Part shown: positions 17,820 through 24,411 of the stretch, in pieces | How the letters are laid out: the number at the start of each line of letters is the position of its first letter | How positions within the stretch are numbered: the stretch's first letter is position 1 | Source of the DNA: CAYSUS01 sp964434165 | GTDB taxonomy: Bacteria; Planctomycetota; Planctomycetia; Pirellulales; Thermoguttaceae | Direction: 5' to 3' | Assembly (NCBI GenBank): GCA_964434165.1 | Contig: CAYSUS010000103.1 | Span: forward strand, 1-25,197 | DNA: 25,197 bases | Made by a program: the position numbers and the translations under genes | The notes under the pieces: model-generated | What the model was told of the DNA's origin: nothing | What the model saw: only the letters and a program-made list of their open reading frames with translations | Database searches by the model: none

Positions 17820-19571
17820 TCACGGTCCCTGGTGCTTGCCCAGGATGCCGTAGAGCTTCGAGTAGATCGGCAGGTGCCGATAGTAGACCTCGAGCATGTA
17901 GATGCACAGGCACGTGGCGTAGAGCCGGCCGCCGTGGGCCTCGAAGGGGTCGTTCAGGTCCGGGTCCCAACTCCCTTCCTCGCGCCCCCGCTTGACCTGG
18001 GCTTCGGGCACGGCCTGGCGCATGACCTCGTTCCACCGTTTCCAGTGGTCGCCCTCCATGTGATGGCAGACCTGCGTCGCATAGTACCAGTAGTAGGTGT
18101 TGCGGCGGCTCTCGAAGTCGATGAGGTTGCGATCCTCGGTGATCCAGTCCAGGGCCCGGACCATGCGCTCGTCGGTCCGCGGCCAGCCCAGATACTGGCG
18201 GCAAAGCATGGCCTCGGCCGTCATGGCCAGCGTGGGCTCCTTTCCCCGCTGGTAGCTGTAGCGGCTCCCGTCGGACGAGGCCACGCGGTCGAGGAACCGC
18301 TCGATGCGGCGGAAGTGGTCCTTGGGAATCTCCAGCCCGGCCATGCGCGCGCTCTGCAGCGCCATCACGATCCAGCCGGTCACGGACACGTCGCTGTCGA
18401 TCTGCGGCTGGTACCGCCATCCGCCCTCCGGGGCCTGGCTGGCCAGGCAGTACTTGATCGCCCGCTCCGCCGGCTCCCGGTACTGTTCGTCCTTGGTCAT
18501 GCCGTAGAGCTCGCAGATGGCGATCGTGCATATACCCTGCGTGTAAAACGGGTGCGGGTGCAGGCCCTCGTGGAAGAAGTTGCCCGTGCCGTCCTGCTGC
18601 TTCAGGAGCCAGTTCCACCCGGCCACGACGTTCTTGCGGAACTTGCCCTCCACGTGCGTGTGGCCGGCTCCCTGGAAGGCCAGGAGAGCCAGGCCCGTGG
18701 CGGCCTCGGGGTTGTCCTCATTGGTCGAGGCCCCGTCGCGATACGGTCCGAGCAGGCTCCATGAGCCGTCTCGCCGCTGGTTGCGCGCCAGCCATCGCAG
18801 CCCCGCCTCCACGGCGGCCTCGGTGAGCTTGTTGCCGCCGTACGCACCGAGAAGGGCCTTCTTCATGCCGATCTGACGGCCCGTCAGCGCGAGCCCGATC
18901 TGATCCACCTGCTCGTCCATGGTCATCACGTGGCCGTCGGGCCGGATGTCCTTGATGATGTCCGGCGCCGCAAACGGATCCTCGACCTCCGGGAGGTTGT
19001 CCGGCGTGAGCACCGGCTCCTCGACCTTGTCGAGGTCCTCGATCCCCAAGGGCGAATCGAATTCCAACTGCTCGCCCAGCTTCTCCGCCCAGCGGTCCTC
19101 CGGCAAGGACAGAATGGAAACGTTCTTGTTCAGCATGGGCGGCAGGAGCCACAAGCCCAGGGCAATCAGCACTACCATGTGCACCAGGGCGCTGACCAGC
19201 CACGGCGGGGCGTTCTTGGCCGCCACCTCGGTCAGCTCTTCCTGGGGCTCCTCTTCCTCGGGCGCGGCCCGAACGACGGCCGATTGGCGGCCGGCTTTGG
19301 CGGGCAAGGGGCGCGCTCCGGGCGGAACCGGCTGGGCCTGGGGGCGGACCTGAGGTCGGGTCGGGGCCTGCGGCCGCGGCTGGCCTTGGGGAACAGGCTG
19401 CGCCTGCGGGAACGGCTGTCCCTGGGGCACGGGTTGGGCCTGCGGAAGCGGTTGCCCCTGAGGCAGCGGCTGCGCCTGAGGCAGCGGCTGCGCCTGAGGC
19501 AGCGGCTGCGCCTGAGGCAGCGAGCCGCCCCCCTCGTTGGTGCCTTGGCCCCAATATTCGTGCGCCGCCAT
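17820..19571 (-). CDS. Membrane-anchored prenyltransferase/squalene-oxidase-type toroid protein with Gln/Pro repeats
   Basis: A 583-residue protein. Residues ~18-76 are a hexapeptide repeat of the type QPLPQA/QPVPQG. Next come a basic Ala/Pro-rich stretch and an acidic patch (EEEEPQEE). One membrane helix lies at ~124-147 (VSALVHMVVLIALGLWLLPP). After a linker, residues ~270-580 are an alpha/alpha toroid with squalene-cyclase/prenyltransferase-like repeats: WLARNQRRDGSW, WLLKQQDGTGNF, CLASQAPEGGWRY and GWIVMALQSARM. The cyclase DXDD or QW catalytic signatures are not clear, so this is probably a binding or scaffold toroid, not a terpene cyclase; such proteins are common in Planctomycetota. 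ATG 19571 has AGGAGG about 9 bases upstream. Topology suggests a cytoplasmic repeat head and a periplasmic toroid, or the reverse; this cannot be settled here. Confidence 0.85.
   Translation of the reverse strand: MAAHEYWGQGTNEGGGSLPQAQPLPQAQPLPQAQPLPQGQPLPQAQPVPQGQPFPQAQPVPQGQPRPQAPTRPQVRPQAQPVPPGARPLPAKAGRQSAVVRAAPEEEEPQEELTEVAAKNAPPWLVSALVHMVVLIALGLWLLPPMLNKNVSILSLPEDRWAEKLGEQLEFDSPLGIEDLDKVEEPVLTPDNLPEVEDPFAAPDIIKDIRPDGHVMTMDEQVDQIGLALTGRQIGMKKALLGAYGGNKLTEAAVEAGLRWLARNQRRDGSWSLLGPYRDGASTNEDNPEAATGLALLAFQGAGHTHVEGKFRKNVVAGWNWLLKQQDGTGNFFHEGLHPHPFYTQGICTIAICELYGMTKDEQYREPAERAIKYCLASQAPEGGWRYQPQIDSDVSVTGWIVMALQSARMAGLEIPKDHFRRIERFLDRVASSDGSRYSYQRGKEPTLAMTAEAMLCRQYLGWPRTDERMVRALDWITEDRNLIDFESRRNTYYWYYATQVCHHMEGDHWKRWNEVMRQAVPEAQVKRGREEGSWDPDLNDPFEAHGGRLYATCLCIYMLEVYYRHLPIYSKLYGILGKHQGP
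19346..19520 (-). repeat. 18-bp tandem repeat encoding Gln/Pro hexapeptides
   Basis: The N-terminal repeat region of the toroid protein is built of an 18-base unit, about ten copies. The units at 19455-19520 are nearly or fully identical (TGCGCCTGAGGCAGCGGC on the + strand), while those further into the gene are diverged. Identical units at one end suggest recent expansion and likely length variation between strains. Confidence 0.85.
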
Positions 19572-19689
19572 ATTCCGGCCTCCTCTTCTGGGGCAGCGCG
19601 CGTCGAGAACTCGACACCCCCCCCAAAAAAACGCCTCCCGACGGGTTGTAGAAGAACCTCGTCGCGGAATGCCCTATCCGATCCATATT

Positions 19690-19718
19690 ATTCTAGCAGG
19701 ATCCCGCCGGGCTCACAA
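19690..19718 (-). promoter_or_regulatory. Sigma-70-like promoter of the toroid protein gene
   Basis: On the - strand TTGTGA (19713-19718) is followed after 17 bases by TAGAAT (19690-19695). The predicted leader is about 110 bases and contains the T7G8 homopolymer run and the GTCGAG palindrome before the ribosome-binding site. Confidence 0.55.
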
Positions 19719-19962
19719 CCAGGAAGTCATTGCACAAACGCAACTTGCAACCAGCGCCTTGGCCGGTGGCAGGTCTTGACGGGTCTGCTTGGAAGTCAGG
19801 AAAACTCCCCTTCAACCGACTCGCGATTCGGCCCGGGTTTTAGTCCCGGCAGTGGCAAGATCACGCCGGCCTGAGAGCGACCCGAATCCCGCCGGCTCGC
19901 GGATCCGGCCTCCCCCCACCTGGACCGATGGAGCGGCCCCACGGATTTCCTGAAGCGTGCTC

Positions 19963-19990
19963 TCGACGCCATCCGAAGAGATGTTACAAT
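19963..19990 (+). promoter_or_regulatory. Promoter of the initiator tRNA gene
   Basis: TCGACG (19963-19968), 16 bases, then TACAAT (19985-19990). The predicted transcription start near 19997 gives a 5' leader of about 36 bases before the mature tRNA, to be removed by RNase P. Confidence 0.55.
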
Positions 19991-20032
19991 ATGGGCCAGA
20001 GGGGAAGGTTACGGCCATTCCTCTGATCATGA

Positions 20033-20099
<67 letters not shown>

Positions 20100-20106
<7 letters not shown>

Positions 20107-20164
20107 CTCATAACCCCCGGGTCGAGGAGACGCGGGGGTTCGTTTTGCGCGGTGACCGGTCGAA
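20100..20164. repeat. 65-bp direct repeat, copy 1 (tRNA 3' end plus terminator)
   Basis: Positions 20100-20164 match 23098-23162 with a single difference (C20109 versus T23107). Copy 1 starts in the last seven bases of the tRNA gene and covers its terminator and the last codons of the radical SAM gene. It is the edge of a longer, less identical duplication (to about 21311). A repeat beginning in a tRNA 3' end is the usual shape of an integrase attachment site, but no integrase is seen. Confidence 0.85.
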
Positions 20165-21106
20165 CAATTCGAGTTGCGGGTCGCCGCCGCTCCCTTCCGG
20201 CAACTGCCCCGCAATGTGGCAGCCACCGCTGGCAATGTCGGGGTTCTTGCAAGCGCAGGGGTACACCCTGATGTCGTGGCGCCGCGCGACGGCGCTGAGG
20301 CGGTCAAAAATGGCCTGGCGCTGGTCGGCCGGCAGGGCTGTGACCGAGCTGTTCTCGGCGTGAATCGGCAGCCGCGTTGCCGAGTTGAATGCCTCCAACA
20401 AGCTCTTCCGTAGCGAAGGGTCCTTCAGGTTTCGTTTGAGGGAGTGGAGGATCGCAGGGCGCAGGAACAAGACGCCGGCGGCAAGCGAATTGATCCCCGC
20501 GTTCCGGAAGCGTGAGCAAATCTGCTCGAATGCGTCGTCGGAGTCGGTTAGACCGGGCAAGATAGGGTCCAGGCGGCCCGTCGTCGCGATCTTCGCGTCG
20601 GTCAAGGCGCGAGCCTGATCGATCCGGACCGAACATGGGGCAGCATTGGGCTCAAAGGTCTTGCGGAGCGGCTCATCAAGCGTTATCAGACCGATCTGCG
20701 CGCGGACCAAGGGGGCATATTCGGCCAGCAGTCGCATGTGGCGGCTGGGGATCTTGCCTTTGGTAAGAAAGGCCACTGGAATGCGCGACTCCAAGAGCAA
20801 TTTCAGCGTTGCCCACGCCAGATCGAGCACTTCCGGGACCGGTTGGAAGAGATCACTTGCCGGGCTGAAGTACACAACTTCTGGGTGCCGACGCCGGGCG
20901 GCAAGCTCGGCCGCGAGTTTCTTGGGGGTGTTTGCGTAGAATCGAATCGCGTCTTGGCCCGGGTAGTTGCTGTAGCCTCGCGTATAGCAGTAGACACACC
21001 CGTGCGCGCATCCGCCGGTAAGGTTGATTGATGCGACGCCCGATAGGCAAGCCAAACTCGATCTTGTCAGAACTGCGGATCTGCGATCCACTGTGATGAC
21101 CTTCAT
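20108..21106 (-). CDS. SPL-type radical SAM protein, copy A
   Basis: A 332-residue radical SAM protein of the spore-photoproduct-lyase-like/'DNA repair photolyase' group (COG1533-type). The 4Fe-4S motif is Cys33-x3-Cys37-x2-Cys40 in GCAHGCVYCYTRGY. FSPASDLFQPVPE, VAFLTKG and IHAENSSVTALPADQR are further landmarks. Near the C terminus Cys284-x-Cys286-x9-Cys296 (PCACKNPDIASGGC) is kept in copy B and could hold a second cluster. The family makes a 5'-deoxyadenosyl radical from SAM; the substrate is unknown, and true DNA repair is not shown for most members. Start: ATG 21106, same as in copy B, with AGGA upstream; ATG 21136 is an alternative. It lies 77 bases downstream of the methyltransferase-like gene on the same strand. 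Its stop codon is one base past the tRNA gene (convergent), and its last codons are the tRNA terminator. Confidence 0.88.
   Translation of the reverse strand: MKVITVDRRSAVLTRSSLACLSGVASINLTGGCAHGCVYCYTRGYSNYPGQDAIRFYANTPKKLAAELAARRRHPEVVYFSPASDLFQPVPEVLDLAWATLKLLLESRIPVAFLTKGKIPSRHMRLLAEYAPLVRAQIGLITLDEPLRKTFEPNAAPCSVRIDQARALTDAKIATTGRLDPILPGLTDSDDAFEQICSRFRNAGINSLAAGVLFLRPAILHSLKRNLKDPSLRKSLLEAFNSATRLPIHAENSSVTALPADQRQAIFDRLSAVARRHDIRVYPCACKNPDIASGGCHIAGQLPEGSGGDPQLELFDRSPRKTNPRVSSTRGL
20112..20146 (+). terminator. Intrinsic terminator of the tRNA gene
   Basis: AACCCCCG (20112-20119) pairs with CGGGGGTT (20133-20140). The stem continues past a G x G mismatch as GTC/GAC with a GAGGA loop, and is followed by CGTTTT. 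The same DNA, read on the - strand, encodes the C terminus of the radical SAM protein, so terminator and coding sequence overlap. Confidence 0.75.
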
Positions 21107-21183
21107 CGCCTGGAATTCCTGTGTGAAACTCATTCCTTGCGTTCGATCGCTGCAGAAACTACTCGCCGAGTGCCCGCCGAGCG

Positions 21184-22803
21184 TCACCAGAGTCGCCGGC
21201 CAGGCAAAATCGCAGCGTGATGCCTCGCGGCAACGCACAGCAGGTTGGCGACACGCATTCGCGAACGATTCGTGGCATCGGACGCGGCTAGATCACCCAG
21301 TTGCCGCTGTGCCAGATGTCGTCTAAGAACTCGGGCGTCCAGATCTACGTCCTCTATGATAACAATCGTGCTGAAAGAACACAGGCTCTCAAGAAGACTT
21401 CCGCCATTCGGCAATTCGAGTGCGGATTCATCAAAGCGGCGAACCGGAAAGAACACGGCATCCGGGCCCACATTCGTTGCGGGTGGACCCTCCGTGAGCA
21501 TCTGCAAGCCGCGGAAATAGTCTGACAACGAGAGCTGGCAAAACGTCGAGCCGTTCAAGAGTGGGACCCTGCCGTTCGATGCGAGGAGGCCGGGTGCGCG
21601 AAGGCCGGCGCAACGCAAGGCGATGTGAGGAAGGTAAGCTCCCTCCTTCCAGGCGTGCCGATCCATGGCTCGCCGACCGAGCTTTCGAACCTGGTGCCAA
21701 TCATCAACCCAACCGATTGAGAATCTGCTGGCGTTGTTCAACAGTCTACACAGCAAGACGATATCGAACCGCTTCTCTGCCCCGCCGGCAGCTTGACGCT
21801 GAATCCAACTGGCGTAGTCCGTTCGTTCGCACCGCAGTTCGGAGAGCCTGTGCGAGAATCCGCGCCGGAAGGCATGTCGCCTAATGTCCGGAAACGCCAA
21901 GTCGACCAGCGTCCAGGACAGCCGACATCCCTCAAGCAAGTTCGGAGACCGGGAAGTAACTCGCTCTAGAACTGCGCGAGTCAAGTCGCCGCTGCCGGCG
22001 CCGAGGTCGGCAATGCGGACTTCCGAGTCGCCGCTACCGGCCGACGAAGCGCGAAGTCGTTCGAGAAACGGGCCTACCGCGAGTTCGGCAATTCGAACCG
22101 AGCGCTGGCGGACCCTGGTATCGCGACTTGGCCCCAGCGCGGCGCCCAAACTCTGGAGACACATGAACGCGTCACGGCGGACCGCCCTTTCCACTGGTGG
22201 GCAGACCAAGAGGCGAAACCCGTCCAGAACGCCGGGGGTCAGTTGGCGATAGTAGTAGAAGAGGGGCGTCTGATCAACTTGGTCGTCTGACGGACCACAC
22301 ACTGTTGTCAGTGGCAGGAATTTCGGGTCTTCGTATGCCTTGGGTTGGCGGAGTTTGGCCAGCAAGTAGACGGGGTTCTTCACGGTCGAGGTCAGAACGC
22401 CCAACGGAGCAGCGGGACCTTGCCACGAAATCCCGGTGCACTCGAAGCCCAAAACGGCCCGCAAGAGCCGCGGGTCTGCTTGCCCCCGCCGCACCGATTC
22501 GACGGTTTCCCGGAGTAACGAGAAGTACGCATAGCAGTAGGGCAACGCGAAGTGATGGGCAAAACCGCTGCGAGTATACCCTTCCCGCGCCCAGCGGAGA
22601 GCCTCCAACTTCCCTCCCAAATGCTGCGGCCATCCGGGTGCGGACCTGCACCAATATTGCTCCCAAGGGACTGACTCAATTCTGAGCCCTGCGGTCATGT
22701 CGACTTCAACCGACGACAGGAAGGCATTGGAAGCCAGCACGGCCGAAATCTGACGCCAGTTTGCCCTTTGACGTCGATTCCCCGTGAGGCGCCTGCTTTG
22801 CAT
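21184..22803 (-). CDS. Methyltransferase-like protein paired with the radical SAM gene
   Basis: A 539-residue protein I cannot assign to a named family. Residues ~262-274 read VRIADLGAGSGDL (Asp266, Gly268, Gly270, Gly272), the SAM-binding motif I of class I methyltransferases. LSWTLVDLAFPDIRR and RFDIVLLCRLLNNAS fit the next strands of the Rossmann-like core. The ~260-residue N-terminal part (PWEQYWCRSAPGWPQHLGG, AHHFALPYCYAYFSLL) and the ~130-residue C-terminal part match nothing I know. No clear NPPY or DNA-methylase signature is present. ATG 22803 is chosen for GGAG six bases upstream and a good promoter; ATG 22698 is possible. Base composition is less GC-rich than the chromosome part. 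The last ~35 codons have a homologue before radical SAM copy B, so the pair was probably duplicated as a unit. Substrate unknown. Confidence 0.75.
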   Translation of the reverse strand: MQSRRLTGNRRQRANWRQISAVLASNAFLSSVEVDMTAGLRIESVPWEQYWCRSAPGWPQHLGGKLEALRWAREGYTRSGFAHHFALPYCYAYFSLLRETVESVRRGQADPRLLRAVLGFECTGISWQGPAAPLGVLTSTVKNPVYLLAKLRQPKAYEDPKFLPLTTVCGPSDDQVDQTPLFYYYRQLTPGVLDGFRLLVCPPVERAVRRDAFMCLQSLGAALGPSRDTRVRQRSVRIAELAVGPFLERLRASSAGSGDSEVRIADLGAGSGDLTRAVLERVTSRSPNLLEGCRLSWTLVDLAFPDIRRHAFRRGFSHRLSELRCERTDYASWIQRQAAGGAEKRFDIVLLCRLLNNASRFSIGWVDDWHQVRKLGRRAMDRHAWKEGAYLPHIALRCAGLRAPGLLASNGRVPLLNGSTFCQLSLSDYFRGLQMLTEGPPATNVGPDAVFFPVRRFDESALELPNGGSLLESLCSFSTIVIIEDVDLDARVLRRHLAQRQLGDLAASDATNRSRMRVANLLCVAARHHAAILPGRRLW

Positions 22804-23105
22804 GATGTGCTCCACGCGTCGCACCTCGGAAAACCCAATATGGAAACAGTTGTTCACTATAGAGAAGGCCCGCAGTTGCCGCAAGGTTCTGTTTTGGGCC
22901 AGATGCAGCGAGCCGCGTGCTGACTGCCTCGAACCAGCGAGGCCGGGGCGGCTTCTGCGCAGTGGTCCACTCGCATGACCTCTCAAGTACCAGCCCCCCC
23001 CAAAGAATGGTTCAGGGACTGCGCATGCGAACAGTTCACCGGTAAGGGCGCTCGGTGAATTACCTGTGTCAAGCAACCGTTCGACCCGAGCGCGAAGCCC
23101 GCCAC
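22804..23105. other. Spacer between methyltransferase gene and radical SAM copy B
   Basis: About 300 bases without a supported gene. It holds the promoter at 22856-22884 and the left edge of direct-repeat copy 2. Reading frames through it are open only because the scaffold gap and lack of stops let a chance frame run; no start or motif supports them. Confidence 0.55.
22856..22884 (-). promoter_or_regulatory. Sigma-70-like promoter of the methyltransferase/radical SAM pair
   Basis: On the - strand TTGCGG (22879-22884), 17 bases, TATAGT (22856-22861). The predicted start is near 22849, with a leader of about 45 bases and GGAG six bases before ATG 22803. This would give the pair at 20108-22803 its own transcription unit, independent of copy B. 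Confidence 0.55.
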
Positions 23106-23162
23106 TTATAACCCCCGGGTCGAGGAGACGCGGGGGTTCGTTTTGCGCGGTGACCGGTCGAA
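23098..23162. repeat. 65-bp direct repeat, copy 2, ending at the scaffold gap
   Basis: Matches 20100-20164 with one difference. It begins with the same seven bases as the tRNA 3' end (CCCGCCA) but no tRNA body precedes it. It contains the hairpin AACCCCCG/CGGGGGTT (23110-23117 with 23131-23138) and the stop codon of radical SAM copy B (TAA, 23106-23108). Confidence 0.85.
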
Positions 23163-24204
23163 NNNNNNNNNNNNNNNNNNNNNNNNNNNNNNNNNNNNNN
23201 NNNNNNNNNNNNNNNNNNNNNNNNNNNNNNNNNNNNNNNNNNNNNNNNNNNNNNNNNNNNNNCAATTCCAGTTGCGGGTCGCCGCCGCTCCCTTCCGGTC
23301 GTTGCCCCGCAATTTGGCAGCAACCGCTGGCAATATCGGGGTTCTTGCAGGCGCAAGGGTAGACCGCGATCCCATGGCGCTGGGCGACGGCACTGAGGCG
23401 GTCGAAAATGGCCTGGCGCTGGTCGGCGGGCAGGGCTGTGACCGAACTGTTCTCGGCGTGAATCGGCAAACGCGTCGCAGAGTCAAATGCCTCCAGTAAG
23501 TTCTTGCAGACCGAAGCCCCCCCCAGGTTCCGCTTCAACGAGTGAAGCACGGCGGTACGCAGGAACAAGATACCGGCGGCTAGCGAGTTGACTCCCACGC
23601 TGCGGAAACTGGAGCAAATCTGCTCGAACACTTCGTCGGAGTCGGTTAGCCTGGGTAAGATGGGATCCAGGCGGCCGGTGGTTGCGATCCCCGCGTCGGC
23701 CAATGAGCGGGCCTGAGCGAGCCGGACAGAACACGCGGCAGTGTTGGGCTCAAAGGTCTTGCGGAGCGGCTCATCAATCGCGATCAGACCGATTTGCGCG
23801 TGGACCAAGCGAGCATGTTTGGCCAGCAGGCGCATGTGGCGTTTTGGGATTTCCCCTTTGGTTAGGAAGGCTACCGGAATGCGTGCCTCCAACAGCAGTT
23901 TCAGCGTTTCCCACGCCAGATCGAGCACTTCCGGGACCGGTTGAAAGGGATCGCTCGCAGGGCTGAAGTACGCAGCCTTTGGGGGCACACGTCGGCCTGC
24001 AAGCTCGGTCGCGAGTTTCTCGGCAGTGTTCGCGTAGAGTCGAATCGCGTCTTGGCCCGGGTAGTTGCTGTAGCCTCGCGTATAGCAGTAAACACACCCG
24101 TGGCCACAGCCGCTGGTAAGGTTGATTGATGCGACGCCCGAAAGGCAAGCCAAGCTCGATCTTGTCAGGACCGCGGACTTGCGATCCACGGGGATGACCT
24201 TCAT
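23106..24204 (-). CDS. SPL-type radical SAM protein, copy B (interrupted by scaffold gap)
   Basis: Paralogue of the gene at 20108-21106; by eye well over three quarters of residues are the same, with no indels. The cluster motif is intact (GCGHGCVYCYTRGY), as are ASDPFQP, VAFLTKG, the IHAENSSVTALPADQR block and the C-terminal PCACKNPDIASGCC. The frame runs into the 100 N after GGDPQLEL and, if the gap is closed with zero bases, resumes as FDRSPRKTNPRVSSTRGL and stops at 23106. Without the Ns the gene is 999 bases, exactly the length of copy A, so it is probably intact. ATG 24204 has AGGAAG about 8 bases upstream and overlaps (ATGA) the end of the frame of the upstream methyltransferase remnant. 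Function as for copy A; unknown substrate. Confidence 0.85.
23163..23262. other. Scaffold gap (100 N)
   Basis: Exactly 100 unknown bases, the conventional placeholder for a gap of unknown length. Position 23162 corresponds to 20164 and 23263 to 20165 in the paralogous copy, so comparison predicts that nothing, or almost nothing, is missing here. Confidence 0.97.
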
Positions 24205-24411
24205 CGCTTGAACTTCCTGCGTGGAATCCTCTCGTTGCTTTCGATCCTTACGAGAATCAATTCGCCACGTGCCCGGCGAGTGTTACCAGAAACGCCGGCC
24301 AGGGAGAATCGCGGCGTGGCGTGCTTGGCAACGCACAGCAGATTGGCGACTCGCATTTGCGAGCGATCCGTGACGTCGGACGCGGCCGAGCCATCCAACT
24401 GCCGCCGTGCC
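24201..24411 (-). pseudogene. 3' remnant of a second methyltransferase-like gene, cut by IS66
   Basis: About 210 bases before radical SAM copy B match the 3' end of the methyltransferase gene before copy A, in the same frame for roughly 35 codons (ARRQL then AASDVTDRSQMRVANLLCVA versus AQRQL then AASDATNRSRMRVANLLCVA). A one-base indel later makes the two C termini differ; here the frame ends in TGA overlapping the radical SAM ATG. The homology stops at 24411, where the IS66-type element begins. The rest of the gene is either on the far side of the element, outside the window, or lost. Short stretch, so moderate confidence. Confidence 0.6.

Larger units (their letters stand above)
19572..20032. 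other. 461-base non-coding stretch between the toroid gene and the initiator tRNA
   Basis: No gene is supported. Contents that can be read: the toroid gene's promoter (19690-19718) and leader, an imperfect palindrome GTCGAGAACTCGAC (19602-19615), a C8A7 homopolymer pair (19617-19631), and the tRNA promoter (19963-19990). I see nothing in 19720-19960. Confidence 0.6.

Noticed and set aside
19346..19520. CRISPR-like array
   Set aside because: The 18-bp units are contiguous with no spacers and encode an in-frame hexapeptide repeat; no Cas genes are near.
17820..19571. Terpene cyclase or squalene-hopene cyclase
   Set aside because: Only the toroid repeat pattern is present. There is no clear DXDD or regular QW motif set, and a Gln/Pro head plus one membrane helix does not fit a cyclase.
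23060..23106. Degenerate second tRNA before repeat copy 2
   Set aside because: GTTCGACC and the terminal CCCGCCA recall the tRNA 3' half, but T stem, acceptor and anticodon arms cannot be formed.
21184..24204. A single 1006-residue frame joining radical SAM copy B to the methyltransferase-like protein
   Set aside because: The join runs through 100 N and through non-coding DNA. The gap length is arbitrary, copy A shows where the radical SAM gene stops, and the methyltransferase has its own promoter, ribosome-binding site and start at 22803.
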